DNA of 43,397 nt from Halobiforma nitratireducens JCM 10879 (GCF_000337895.1 NZ_AOMA01000060.1:1-43397), one strand, 5' to 3'; shown: positions 1-9,800, counted from the stretch's first letter. Numbers and translations are program-made. Notes: generated by a model not told the origin, from the sequence alone.

Positions 1-1
1 A

Positions 2-115
2 AGACGGCGTCCAATTCCCTACAAGTCTCACGAAGAACAGTGGAGTGAACGCCTGAGAGGAGGATTAGATGACCTCGCAACGGAGCAAGATGTCTTCACG
101 TACTTATGTCCGTGA
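2..115 (+). CDS. C-terminal end of an unidentified protein (partial)
   Basis: An open frame enters from the left edge and runs 37 codons to TGA at 113-115. The peptide has mixed, protein-like composition (starts RRRPIPYKSHEEQW, ends DVFTYLCP) and is free of stops from the window edge. Too little is present to name a family. It belongs to the AT-rich patch that covers the first 2.7 kb. The alternative is a chance open frame, so confidence is modest. Confidence 0.4.
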   Translation, partial: RRRPIPYKSHEEQWSERLRGGLDDLATEQDVFTYLCP

Positions 116-401
116 GTATCAAGAGCGACCTCTAGATTACTGAGACGAGTGTCCAGGTCCCCAAAATAACGGTCTGTCGTGAGACGTCTTCCGTCTCCCA
201 TATGAGATCAAATATCGGATGAAGTATAAAATACTGGTTACGTTATTATAGGGGCCAAATTGGATAGCCAATGCAAACAGATACACTTTCACTCTGGTTG
301 CCTGGCATTCATTATCCTCGCAGTCTATGATATACTTGAGGCAGCAAGGAGAATTCAACTATCAGAAGACAGATTAACGATTGAGCATAAGGGATCATAC
401 A
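116..401. other. AT-rich stretch without a convincing gene
   Basis: No open frame here shows haloarchaeal codon use or a recognisable motif. A 73-codon minus-strand frame (137-358) has no family features and is not called. The stretch presumably holds the promoter of the gene starting at 402. Confidence 0.5.
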
Positions 402-1160
402 ATGGAATTCACGCCGACGCTGTTGGAGGTGCTGGTTCTTCTTGTTACCAGTATCATCTCTGGTTTAGTCGGTTTTTCCCTCCAGTATCTTCTTCCAGAA
501 AACTTACGTTCAAGAATAATATATGGGATGAGAAGTTGGAAAAAGAGAAGGAAAGATAATATAGTAACAACATCATTGACTGCAAAATATACTCTAGATG
601 ATCCCGTTCCTCTTGACACCATATCTGACGAAATCAGAGGTGACTTAAGCAATATTGTAAACGAAGATACGCGGATTGTTGATAAAGGGTCGAATGAGCC
701 TGGTGATCGGCACTTTATCGACATAGAAACCTCTCGAGCTAATCTTCGAGTGAATGTGATCGTGAATGCGACCCCTGGAAAAGGAGTACCAGGTAGTCCA
801 GAATTTGATCCGATGAACGAACGGGTGGCTGAATCCATAACCGTTGAGTCAGAGATTCGGACGAAGTACAGCAATCTTCGTTGGGGCTTAGAACTGGGTG
901 CTCAATATATTGATGACTTCCAAAGTGCAGTTAGTTTTAAGATAGATAAATCTTCTACGTATAATGTGGCTTGTGAACTAGACTCACCGACTGTGATTGA
1001 GGATTTCCTAGCCAAGCTAAGTGTTGATAGTGTGAAAGCAGAGAACAATTCAGTAGAAGTTCAATTCGAAGATGAAAAAGTTTTAGTTCGGAATGTATCT
1101 GTTGGAGATAGACCAGATATTTTCGACAAGCTACAAGATCTTGTTATCTACTATGGCTAA
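402..1160 (+). CDS. hypothetical membrane-anchored protein
   Basis: A 252-residue protein of no family I recognise. Residues about 5-30 form one strongly hydrophobic segment (VLVLLVTSIISGLVGFSL), followed by a basic stretch (KKRRK), which suggests a single membrane anchor with the remaining ~200 polar residues in the cytoplasm (positive-inside rule). I chose the ATG at 402, right before the hydrophobic segment; an in-frame TTG at 381 would add seven residues. Codon use is much more AT-rich than the core genes further right, consistent with horizontal acquisition. Its stop overlaps the stop of the convergent gene 1157-1894 by three bases. Confidence 0.7.
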   Translation: MEFTPTLLEVLVLLVTSIISGLVGFSLQYLLPENLRSRIIYGMRSWKKRRKDNIVTTSLTAKYTLDDPVPLDTISDEIRGDLSNIVNEDTRIVDKGSNEPGDRHFIDIETSRANLRVNVIVNATPGKGVPGSPEFDPMNERVAESITVESEIRTKYSNLRWGLELGAQYIDDFQSAVSFKIDKSSTYNVACELDSPTVIEDFLAKLSVDSVKAENNSVEVQFEDEKVLVRNVSVGDRPDIFDKLQDLVIYYG

Positions 1161-1894
1161 TCAATCGTTTCGAGGATCTTTGGAGTAATCTTGTTCTCCA
1201 AGTACTCTATTCTGGTTTCTTCTTCCCAGATGTTTCCATAGAAAACAACGGTTTCAGTGCTTATTCCTAGAACACCATCATAATCCATTGACTCAAACAT
1301 TTCCCAAGTCGTATTTCCTCTATCTTCTAAGTCATTACCAAGAGACCCCATCTCATTTAACCGACCAGAAGCTGAGGCAGTTTCTGTATATTCGTCATAG
1401 TCTTCAACAGTGCGAGTTTTGGAATCTTTCGAGTCTGTTTCCACAATATCTTCAATAACTCCCGTTGGAATATCCCTTCGTTCATAGTCATTTGGACTAA
1501 GGTCTAAAACTTCCTGAAGGTGGAGCATCGCTGATGCTCGTTTAGATTTGCTCCCCAGAATCACAAATCCCCCATCCTCAAATAGACCATCGCTAAATTG
1601 TACAACGAATCGTTCTACATCCTTGTACCAGGGTCGCTCGTGTGCTCTATGACCACGAGGTTTTAAAGTATCATACTCAATAGTACATCTTAGCATTCCT
1701 CCCTGACGGTTCAACGCCGTAGTAGTGATTTTTAACTCGAACTCATCAGAATCTACATTTCCAACTAAATCACTGTGGATGAGGTCATTGGCGTTCTCAT
1801 CGTCGACTGTTGTTTCAAATCCCTGGAGGTCCTGATATACTTGTTGAGTATTAAAGCCATTAGTTAAATCGTAGAGTGAACATGCGACGGGCAT
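1157..1894 (-). CDS. hypothetical protein, second gene of an AT-rich pair
   Basis: A 245-residue acidic protein with no motif I can assign; there is no signal peptide, membrane segment or cysteine cluster. It begins MPVACSLYDLTNG and ends in a short charged tail (LENKITPKILETID). It lies 68 bases downstream of the gene 1963-2658 on the same strand, so the two are probably co-transcribed, and it converges tail-to-tail with the membrane protein 402-1160. Its codon use is AT-rich like both neighbours. Function unknown; a role in a small accessory module (defence or element maintenance) is only a guess from context. Confidence 0.7.
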   Translation of the reverse strand: MPVACSLYDLTNGFNTQQVYQDLQGFETTVDDENANDLIHSDLVGNVDSDEFELKITTTALNRQGGMLRCTIEYDTLKPRGHRAHERPWYKDVERFVVQFSDGLFEDGGFVILGSKSKRASAMLHLQEVLDLSPNDYERRDIPTGVIEDIVETDSKDSKTRTVEDYDEYTETASASGRLNEMGSLGNDLEDRGNTTWEMFESMDYDGVLGISTETVVFYGNIWEEETRIEYLENKITPKILETID

Positions 1895-1962
1895 TAGTTG
1901 TCTACCATTCTGTAAACAAGTGATATAAAATCTTCGTAATGTCTAACCTGTAAGGGATCAGA

Positions 1963-2658
1963 CTATGGCTGATATGAATGATGGAGAAGAGCATCCTCAA
2001 TATATGTTGCAAATTCTCCGGTTGAAAAGTCACTAGGTTGGTAAATTTCCACGTATCCACTTTCAGTGACAAAGTTTTTAATTTCCTTTCCATCGTAGGA
2101 ATGATTCAATCCTACCTGGTTTTTCTTTGCAGACTTGAAAACTTCTTCAAATTCGGAGTCAGAAAGGATATTTTCACCATGAAGAACACCATTTTCAGCA
2201 TTTCCTACATTATCATAAAACCCAACCTTCCAAGGATTGATCCCCTCATCATAAATTTCATCAATATAGCTATCAATGTCAAATTCAATCCTGTCTACAG
2301 AATTCGAGAATTCTCTAGAAATCAAATCGAAAACGAACCGGCCTTCACCACTGCTTGCAACTACGAAGTTCCCTGGAACATGAAGGAAATAGGTTGTCTT
2401 CACGATTTTGCGGGGCTTTTTGTACGTATCAATACCACCATCAACTATATCTGTCTCCTCTACCGAAGAAATCTCTTCAATAGCGGCTTGCCCAAATTGG
2501 GCGGTCCGTCCATCTGGCATACGAATATCTTCAGTCACATTAAGACACTGTGAGAGCTCATCAAATAGCTCATGTTGAATGGATATCTCTTTTGTGAAGT
2601 CAGATACAGGCTCACTACCGGATTCAACTTGACCAATTACACCAGAGTCCATAGACAT
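1963..2658 (-). CDS. hypothetical protein, first gene of an AT-rich pair
   Basis: A 231-residue acidic, soluble protein without a recognised domain. The middle part (residues about 80-125) alternates hydrophobic and charged residues in a beta-rich pattern (TTYFLHVPGNFVVASSGEG). The start at 2658 (MSMDSG) is supported by a TATA-like element about 20-25 bases upstream on the minus strand; the second Met, two codons on, is equally possible. A 7-bp inverted repeat covers that TATA region, which suggests a regulator binds there. It is likely co-transcribed with 1157-1894. Confidence 0.7.
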   Translation of the reverse strand: MSMDSGVIGQVESGSEPVSDFTKEISIQHELFDELSQCLNVTEDIRMPDGRTAQFGQAAIEEISSVEETDIVDGGIDTYKKPRKIVKTTYFLHVPGNFVVASSGEGRFVFDLISREFSNSVDRIEFDIDSYIDEIYDEGINPWKVGFYDNVGNAENGVLHGENILSDSEFEEVFKSAKKNQVGLNHSYDGKEIKNFVTESGYVEIYQPSDFSTGEFATYIEDALLHHSYQP

Positions 2659-2665
2659 AGAACAT

Positions 2666-2684
2666 CTCTTATTGAATATAAGAG
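2666..2684 (-). promoter_or_regulatory. TATA box inside a 7-bp inverted repeat
   Basis: CTCTTAT (2666-2672) and ATAAGAG (2678-2684) form a perfect inverted repeat with a 5-base spacer. On the minus strand the same bases contain a TATA-like element about 20-25 bases before the ATG at 2658. An operator overlapping the TATA box is the usual arrangement for archaeal repression. Seen: the palindrome and its position. Inferred: its function. Confidence 0.4.
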
Positions 2685-2930
2685 TGAAGGAAATGTCTTC
2701 CTGTACTATTATCTCAGAACATATTCTCTGGATAGTTATAATGGTACATGTAAATCGAGGGCCTCGGCACTCATAGGGCTCGTCAGTACCGGGTGCCGAA
2801 TCCGGCTCGGAGCGGGTGCTTCGTCATCGGCCGGACGATGCTACGAGCGTGAACTCAAAGACGGTTTTGATCGACGACAGCCTCGCGTCCGCCTGGCGAC
2901 GCTCAAACGAGATGCTCCACCTGGCTTCGA

Positions 2931-3179
2931 TTAGCGACCGCTCGAGCCGGCGAACGCTGCGTTCCAGTCGTCGATGAGGTTCTCGAGTCTGTCGGTCCGT
3001 CGCCTGGAGAACGTCGCGGGGGCGACGGCGGCGGCTGAACTGGAGCTGGCTGGATCGTCGGTTGCGGCGTCGTCGGGAGTGATGTCGTCCGTCAGTCCAG
3101 CGGTAGCTGTAGGATCTGTAGGCTTGTCGAGCGGTGATTCGGATTCGGTTCGGGCGTGTGTTCGATTTCGTGTACTCAT
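2931..3179 (-). CDS. small acidic, Ser/Thr/Ala-rich protein
   Basis: Encodes 82 residues from ATG at 3179 (MSTRNRTHARTESES). Composition is haloarchaeal: many Asp/Thr/Ala in the first 55 residues, likely disordered, then a basic helix-like C-terminus (FSRRRTDRLENLIDDWNAAF). An upstream in-frame ATG at 3236 would add 19 mostly basic residues and looks less likely. The plus-strand frame over the same bases is Val/Ser/Arg-rich and looks like its shadow. The gene sits at the boundary between the AT-rich patch and the GC-rich core. No family assigned. Confidence 0.5.
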   Translation of the reverse strand: MSTRNRTHARTESESPLDKPTDPTATAGLTDDITPDDAATDDPASSSSAAAVAPATFSRRRTDRLENLIDDWNAAFAGSSGR

Positions 3180-3457
3180 GTCGGTCGGGTTCGGGTCGGT
3201 GGGTCGTCGTGCGATACGGCGTCTCGAGCGGATCAAAACGAGAGGGAGGCTACGGGTCCCGGTACGGGTACGGATACGACCGACGTATGGGTCATGTACC
3301 TCCAGCTACGGCCCTATTGTACATAAAAGTTAATGATTGATGGAAAATTGCGGTCGTGTCCCGCTATAGCCGTTAGAGACGACGACTGTCTCCCCACCCT
3401 CGAGGACTCGCGTCGAGAATCCGTCCGTTTACGGTACTGCCCGTTCCAGGTAGTCGT

Positions 3458-4318
3458 ATGACCATCGGCGTCATCGGCGGGAGCGGTATCTACGAGGCAC
3501 TGCCACTCGAGAACACCCGGAAAGAGGAGGTTTCGACGCCGTACGGTGACCCCAGCGAGGCCGTGACGCTGGGCGAACTCGCCGGGAAAGAGGTCGCGTT
3601 CCTCCCTCGACACGGCGAGGACCACCAGCACACGCCGACGGATGCCGAGTACCAGGCGAACATCTACGCGCTCAAGTCGGTCGGCGTCGACCGCGTCATC
3701 GCCACCAACGCGGTCGGCAGTCTCCGCGAGGACCTGCCGCCGCGAACGCTGGTCGTCCCTGACCAGATTTTCGACCGGACGAAACATCGCCAGCCGACCT
3801 TCTTCGGCGACGGCATGGTCGTCCACATGGGCTTTGCCGACCCCTACTGTCCCGAGATGGTCGACCACCTCGCGACTGCCGCCGAAGAGGCGACCGACGA
3901 CGACACGACGGCGGAAGAAGGCGGGACCTACGTCTGTATCGAAGGCCCGCAGTACTCCACCCGCGCCGAAAGCGAGTTCTACCGGGATCAGGGGTGGGAC
4001 ATCGTCGGCATGACGGCCATTCCCGAAGCGAAACTCGCTCGGGAGGCCGAACTCAGTTACGCAACTGTCGCCGGCGTCACCGACTACGACGTCTGGAAGC
4101 AGGACAACGAGGTGACACTCCAGGAGGTCCTCGAGAACGCCGAGGCGAATCAGGAGGCGATCAACCAGGTCATCGAGCACGCTATCCGAACGATGCCCGG
4201 TGACTTCGAGAGTGACGCCTGGTCAGCTCTCGAGGGAACTATCAACACACCTGCGGACGCAATTCCCGAAGAGACCCGCGATCGCGTCGAGTTGCTCGCG
4301 GGCGAGTACCTCGCGTAA
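3458..4318 (+). CDS. mtnP: S-methyl-5'-thioadenosine phosphorylase
   Basis: A cytoplasmic phosphorylase that splits 5'-methylthioadenosine with phosphate into adenine and methylthioribose-1-phosphate (methionine salvage and polyamine metabolism). The 286 residues fit the PNP/MTAP family 2: phosphate-binding GGSGIY at 7-12, RHG at 51-53, TNAVGSL at 83-89, EGPQYSTRAES at 162-172 and the purine-site stretch GMTAIPEAKLAREAEL near 184-199. Some family members act on inosine or guanosine instead; I did not separate these here. It is monocistronic, with a compact hairpin directly after the stop. Confidence 0.95.
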   Translation: MTIGVIGGSGIYEALPLENTRKEEVSTPYGDPSEAVTLGELAGKEVAFLPRHGEDHQHTPTDAEYQANIYALKSVGVDRVIATNAVGSLREDLPPRTLVVPDQIFDRTKHRQPTFFGDGMVVHMGFADPYCPEMVDHLATAAEEATDDDTTAEEGGTYVCIEGPQYSTRAESEFYRDQGWDIVGMTAIPEAKLAREAELSYATVAGVTDYDVWKQDNEVTLQEVLENAEANQEAINQVIEHAIRTMPGDFESDAWSALEGTINTPADAIPEETRDRVELLAGEYLA

Positions 4319-4334
4319 CGGGTGTATCACCCGT
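4318..4334 (+). terminator. hairpin after mtnP
   Basis: ACGGGTG (4318-4324) and CACCCGT (4328-4334) form a perfect 7-bp stem with a 3-base loop that begins on the last base of the mtnP stop codon; a TTTT run follows about ten bases later. Archaeal termination depends mainly on T-tracts, so the hairpin could instead protect the mRNA 3' end. Confidence 0.4.
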
Positions 4335-4492
4335 CCTGGACTCGTTTTCGGCCAAATGGCTCGTGACCGAGCTGGGGGTCGCTTTCCGATTGCGTTCACG
4401 ATAGTATCGATTGTATCGAGAGTGTCGACGATTTCGAGACCAAATGTGCTAACTGCCGAATAGTAAATAGCCCAGAAAGCTACCCAACAGCT

Positions 4493-5518
4493 ATGTCGGA
4501 CCCAAAAAGCGGGATTTCGGACGTTCGGCACGACGACGATGAATCACTCCTCACGACTCTGGGCCGCAGGCGTTTTCTGTCCGGTGGAGCCGTCGCTGGC
4601 TCGATCGCAGTGGCCGGGTGTCTCGACGGGGAACCAACTGACGAAGACCCCGACAGCGAGGACGCTGACGGAGACGAATCCGGGGATGGCGACGCCGATA
4701 TCGAGGATGGTGATGCTGACGGCGGCGACGAAGACGACGAGTACGAGACACTCGAAGACGAACTCGTCGCGGTAATCGACGCCTATGTCGAGGCTGCGTC
4801 CGAGGGTGATACCGACGCGGTAGACGACGTCGTCCACAGCCTGAACCCGCTCAACCCTGCCGAGTGGGAGGAAGACGGCTGGGAGTTCCAGGGTGGTGAC
4901 GACGACGAGGTCGGCGACTACGAGACCGAACTGCTCACCGAGGACGGGACCATCGACGATATCTTCGAACTCGAGGCTGCCGAGTTCTGGTTCGCCGAGG
5001 TAAATCTCGAGGACGAGATCGGCGGCGAGCAGATCGCCATGGTCGAAATCGAGGAGGCAGACGGAACCGAAACCCAGGACACCGCAGTCTGGGTGTTCGT
5101 CCCCGAAGACGGGGAGTGGCGCGTACTCTTCCAGGGGGTCAGAGACGAGACGCCCGAGGACCCCGAATCGGTGTTCGAACCGGAGATCATCGACGAGGAC
5201 GACGCTGTCGTCGAGGAGATCGACTGGGAGTTCGACCAGGAGATGGGTGACGGAGACGATGGCGAGGACGACCTGGGTCTCTTCGAGGACCTCGAGTGGG
5301 CACAGGTCACTCTCACGGACGTGCCGGGGATCGATGCGGACGCGGTTCGGATCGAGTCGACGATCGAAGACTCGTCGTTCGAGTTCACCGAGGGATGGTC
5401 CGGCGCGTGGGCAAACGTCGGCCTGCATGCCGAGGGAGACCAGATCGTCGTTACGGTCGTCGAAAACGGCGACGAGACGGTCGTCCACCGGGAACACTTC
5501 CGCCCCGATTCGGAGTGA
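4493..5518 (+). CDS. Tat-exported lipoprotein, highly acidic
   Basis: A 341-residue secreted lipoprotein. The twin-arginine motif GRRRFL (24-29) leads into a short hydrophobic stretch and a lipobox ending at Cys43 (VAGC), so the mature protein is expected to be lipid-anchored on the cell surface. Residues 44-85 are an Asp/Glu/Gly-rich linker. The remaining ~250 residues form an acidic folded region with NTF2/SnoaL-like features near its start (ELVAVIDAYVEAASEGDTDA), a resemblance only. Ligand or partner unknown. It stands alone, with an AT-rich promoter-like stretch about 30 bases before the ATG. Confidence 0.85.
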   Translation: MSDPKSGISDVRHDDDESLLTTLGRRRFLSGGAVAGSIAVAGCLDGEPTDEDPDSEDADGDESGDGDADIEDGDADGGDEDDEYETLEDELVAVIDAYVEAASEGDTDAVDDVVHSLNPLNPAEWEEDGWEFQGGDDDEVGDYETELLTEDGTIDDIFELEAAEFWFAEVNLEDEIGGEQIAMVEIEEADGTETQDTAVWVFVPEDGEWRVLFQGVRDETPEDPESVFEPEIIDEDDAVVEEIDWEFDQEMGDGDDGEDDLGLFEDLEWAQVTLTDVPGIDADAVRIESTIEDSSFEFTEGWSGAWANVGLHAEGDQIVVTVVENGDETVVHREHFRPDSE

Positions 5519-5689
5519 GGGGCGTTTCCGGTCCTGACGGCTAGTCTCCCCCAACTCGGTTTCCGGAGTACGGTTACGTGGCCGCGGGCGTTTCGGGCGG
5601 CGAACGACGGCACGGACACCCCTTTCCCACGAACTGGCTGCCCTGTCGGCGCTGTGGAAGGAGTCGATGCCGGACTCACTCCGAGAGAA

Positions 5690-6868
5690 TCAGTCCGCGA
5701 TCGCTTCTTCGGGTTCCGCGTCGACCGATGCGCGCTGCACCCAGAGGTCGCCGAACAACTCGTCTTGCTCGAGGACGATTCGGCCGCGGTGGGCGAGAAA
5801 GAGCAGCGCCAGGTAGGTCATCACGCGCGAGCCGCCCGAGTCGTCGATTTCCGCGTACAGTACCTCTTCACGGCCGTTCTCGTAGTGGGTCTCGAGTACG
5901 CTCTCGACGTCGTGGATGACGTCTTCGATGTCTTCCTCGTGAGTCGTGTGTGTGACGTCGTCGCTGGTTGGCTCGTCGCCGGCCCGCATCTCGTCTCCCC
6001 CGTGGTAACTCAACTCCTGCATTCCCCGGTCGTAACCGCTGGGGGAGTCGCTCGTGTCGTAGGTGCGGGACTGTTTCCACCGGCTGTCCCGTTCGGCGCT
6101 GCGCAGTTCCCGTACCAGTTCGTCGAGCGTCTCCGGCTTGCCGCGGGCGTGCTTTCGCTCGAGGCGTCGTTCCATCTCGGCCTCGAGGCTTTCGACGGGA
6201 TCGAACCCGGCAGGGTGGCCGTCCTCGTCGCCCTCCCCCTGCATCGCACTGTCGTCGGCAAACGGCGCTTCCCAGGGTGGTAGCTCTTCGTCCTCGTCGG
6301 GTTCGTCGGCGGCGAACAGTTCGTCGCTTTTCATCCGCAGGAGGACGCTGGCGTAGAACAGCGCCCGGCCGGACGTACGGAGGTCGGCCTCGTCCAGTGC
6401 ATCGAGAAAGCGGTCGGTGACGTGGACGATGTCGATGTCCCACGGATCGATCTCCCCGTCCTCGGCCAGTTGGACGAGGAGTTCGACGGGTTCGACTTCG
6501 TCTTCGTCTTCGTCGTCTTCGTCCCCGGTCTCGCCGTCGCTCCCGTCGTCGACATCGGCGTCCTCGGAGAACTCGAGAACGGTTTCCCCGGGGCCGGGCC
6601 CGGGACCGGGAACGGGATCGGAATCGGAACCGGGTGCATCTCGGTCCCCCTCGGTCGTTCCTCCTGGGCGGTCGCGATCCTCGTGGCCGGCGATGTTCAG
6701 CGGGATATCGTCACCGCCGTCGGTGTAGAATTCCCTGCGGCCCTCGTGGTCCTCGTGGCCCTCGTGGTCCTCGTGGTCCTCGTGGCCCTCATGGTCCCGG
6801 TCACCACCACGGCTTCGACGACACTCACGATCCCCGTCGTCCCGAGCGCTATCGGCATCCTTAGTCAC
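5690..6868 (-). CDS. scpA: segregation and condensation protein A (kleisin)
   Basis: ScpA is the kleisin that bridges SMC heads in chromosome condensation. The core is recognisable: VEPVELLVQLAEDGEIDPWDI and SGRALFYASVLLRMKSDEL in the N-terminal half, and a C-terminal winged-helix-like part (SRVMTYLALLFLAHRGRIVLEQDELFGDLW). At 392 residues it is longer than usual because the first ~130 residues are low-complexity: a His-Glu-Asp repeat, then Asp/Glu/Pro/Gly stretches. Translation starts at GTG 6866-6868, overlapping the end of smc by 8 bases, so it is translationally coupled to smc. No scpB is in the window. Confidence 0.93.
   Translation of the reverse strand: MTKDADSARDDGDRECRRSRGGDRDHEGHEDHEDHEGHEDHEGRREFYTDGGDDIPLNIAGHEDRDRPGGTTEGDRDAPGSDSDPVPGPGPGPGETVLEFSEDADVDDGSDGETGDEDDEDEDEVEPVELLVQLAEDGEIDPWDIDIVHVTDRFLDALDEADLRTSGRALFYASVLLRMKSDELFAADEPDEDEELPPWEAPFADDSAMQGEGDEDGHPAGFDPVESLEAEMERRLERKHARGKPETLDELVRELRSAERDSRWKQSRTYDTSDSPSGYDRGMQELSYHGGDEMRAGDEPTSDDVTHTTHEEDIEDVIHDVESVLETHYENGREEVLYAEIDDSGGSRVMTYLALLFLAHRGRIVLEQDELFGDLWVQRASVDAEPEEAIAD
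6739..6797. repeat. 9-bp tandem repeat inside scpA
   Basis: Six full copies of a 9-base unit (plus-strand GGYCCTCGT, last copy ending CAT), then a partial copy. In scpA it encodes alternating Asp-His-Glu and Gly-His-Glu triplets. The length is divisible by three, so copy-number change would keep the frame. Confidence 0.85.
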
Positions 6869-9800
6869 TGACCGTCACCTCCTCGGGATCGGTGCTGTCT
6901 CCACTCAGATCGATGCCGGTGACCGCGCTCACGTTGTCCTGTTGCATCGTGACGCCGATAGCACGTTCGGACCGATCGAGCATCGCCGACCGGTGTGAAA
7001 CCACGACGAACTGGGCCTCGACAGCCAACTCCTCTACCATCTGTCCGACCCGCTCGGCGTTGACGGCATCGAGGAAGGCGTCGATCTCGTCGAGGGCGTA
7101 GAACGGTGCTGGGTTGTGTCGCTGGATCGCGAAAATGAAAGCCAGCGCGGTCAGGGACTTCTCGCCGCCGGACATCGCGTCGAGACGCTGGACCGGCTTG
7201 TCTCCAGGCTGGGCCTTCATCGTCAGTCCGCCGTCGAAGGGGTCGTCCTCGTCCTCGAGATGTAGCGATCCCGTCCCCTCGGAGAGTCGTTCGAAAATCT
7301 CGGTGAAGTGTGCCGCGATGGCTTCGTAGGCTTCCATGAACGTCGCCTTCTTTTGGGTCTCGTACTGTTCGATCCGGTCGCGGATCCCCTCGGCTTCCTC
7401 GACGAGGGTCGCTTTCCCGTCCTCGAGTTCCTCGAGGTCCTCGCGGACCTCGTCGTACTCGTCGATGGCGAGCATGTTGACCGGCTCCATCGCCTCCATG
7501 TCCGACTGCAGGAGATCGATCATCTCGACGACGGTGTCGTGGTCGGGGACAGTCTCGGGATCGTAATCGTCTACTTCCGACTCGAGGCTCTCGATCTCCC
7601 ACTCGAGGTCGCTCTCGCGTTCGCGTTTGCCCTCGAGTTTGCTCTCGACCGTGTCGACGCGGGTTTGCTGGTCGTCGCGTTTCTTGCGGGCCGCGGCGAG
7701 TTCCTCCTTGAGGTCGGTACGTTCCGCTTTGAGTTCCGTGAGTTCGTCCTCGAGTTCCGCGACCGCGTCGCGTTTCTCTTCGAGACTCTCGCGTTTCGCC
7801 TCGATTTCGGTCTCGCAGTTCTCGATCCGGTCTTCGTGTTCCGCCGTACGGTTCTGTGCCGACTCGATGTCGTCGTGGAGATCCTCGATTGCGTCCTCGG
7901 CGTACTCTTTCTCGAGGCTGAGTTCGTTGATCTTCCCGTCGATCTCGTCGATCCGATCCTCGCGTTCGTCGATCTCCGCCTCGAGTTCCTCGATCTGATC
8001 GGTGAGCTCGGGAATCTTCGAGTCCTCGAGTTCGGCTTCGAGATCGGTGATGTCGGCCTCTATGGCCTCGATCGTGGCGGTCTGCTCGTCGATCTCGGCC
8101 GAGATTTCGTTCATGCGTTCGTCGACCGAGTCCCGCTCCTCGCGCAGCTCCGCGAGGTCGTTCTCGAGGGACTCGATCTCGCTTTCGATCGATTCGCGTT
8201 CGTCCTCGAGACTCTCGATCTCGCTTTCGATCGACCGGACCTCGTCGGCCGCGTCGGTCTTGCGGTCGCGAGCGTCGTCGAGCCGTTCCTCGAGGTCCCG
8301 CAGCTCATCACGCAGCGAGTCCCGTTCCTCCTGTAGTTCGGTGATCTGCTTGGCGACGCGCTCGAGTTGTCCTTCACCGCCGCCGGTAAACGAGTACCGA
8401 GAGCCGCCACCGGAACCGCCGGTCATCGCACCGCTTTTCTCGACCAGGTCGCCGTCCAGGGTGACCATCCGGTAGTCGCCCATATACGAGCGGGCGGTCT
8501 CGATGTCCTCGACGACGAGCGTGTCGCCGAGCACGTACGAGAAGACGCCGGCGTACTCGTCGTCGAAGTCGACGAGGTTGTACGCGAAGCCGACGACGCC
8601 CGGGTCGCTGGGTGCGTTGGGCAGCCGCCGCTGGCTCATGTCGGTCAGCGGCAGGAACGTTGCACGGCCGGCGTTTCGGGACTTGAGGTGTTCGATACAC
8701 TGCTGGCCGATCACGTCGTCGTCGACGACGACGTTCGCGAGTCGTCCACCTGCAGCGGTTTCGCAGGCGACGGCGTACTCGCCCGGGACGGTTCCGAGTT
8801 GGGCGACCGCGCCGTGGACGCCGTCGATCCCCGAGTTGAGGATCGTCGTCACCGCGCGGCCGAACGAGGAGTCGCCGCTCTCGCCCGCTTTTGCCTCGAG
8901 TTCGGCGTACTCCTGCTGTTTAGCCTGAATCTCGTCGTCTAACTCGTCGAGATCCGACTGGAGGCGGCGTTTCTCGTCTGTGAGGTCGTCGACCACGCCA
9001 GCGATGTTCGCACGGTTTTTCTTCGCTTTCTCCAACTCGCGTTCGAGGTCGCTTCGGCGATCCTCGAGTTCGGGGAGCCGTTCGCGTTGTTCTTCGATCG
9101 TCGTCTCTTTCTCGTCGATCGCGTTCGAGCGGCGGCGAGCCTCGTCGAGCAGGCGGTCTTGCTCGCGCTGGAGGTCGTTTCTCTCGGTTTTGGCCTCCTC
9201 GAGATCGTCTTTGCGCTCGGCGAGTTCGGCTTTGAGTTCGTCGAACTCGGTGTCGACGGCCTCGATCTCGGCCTCGAGTTGCTGTTTCTCCTGCTTGCGT
9301 TCCTGGACCTCGGTCTTGATCGAGGCCTTCTCGAGTTTGTGCTCGCGGGTCTCGTCTTCGAGCTCCTCGATCTCCTCTTGCTTGCGATCGATCTGGACGA
9401 ACGCCTCGCGACGATCGGATTCGGCCTCCTCGATCGCCGCTTCGCTGGCCTCGATCTTGTCCTCGAGCCGGGAGATGTCGCCTTTGATCTCCTCGATTTC
9501 GCTTTTGATCCGGAGCTGTTCCTCCTCGCCTTTGCGCTCGATCTCGGCGTTTAAGTCTTCGAGATCTTCCTGGAGGCGGACGACGGTACCCTCCCGTTCG
9601 TCGAGTTCGCGCTGGAGCTCCGCGAGTTCCGCCTCGAGGTCCTCGATCGTCGATCGCGTGGCCTCGAGTTCCTCGCGTTTCTCCTCGAGTTCGCTTGCCT
9701 TCTTGTACCCCTCGTACTCCTCCTTTTCACGGCGCAGCCGCCGGTATCGCATGGCGATTCGGCGTTCGTCCTCGAGTTGGTCGAGCCGCTGGCGTTTCTC

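Noticed and set aside
137..358. 73-codon minus-strand frame near the left edge
   Set aside because: No promoter, motif or neighbour support in AT-rich DNA where open frames arise by chance.
3314..4180. 288-codon minus-strand frame opposite mtnP
   Set aside because: Antisense to a clear enzyme gene, with no recognisable domain.
4544..5554. 336-codon minus-strand frame opposite the Tat lipoprotein
   Set aside because: Val/Leu/Asp shadow of an acidic gene; the plus strand has a signal peptide, lipobox and promoter.
7308..8336. Long plus-strand open frame (342 codons) opposite smc
   Set aside because: Antisense shadow of the coiled-coil coding sequence (Glu/Leu codons read backwards as Leu/Phe/Asp/Val); no motif or promoter.
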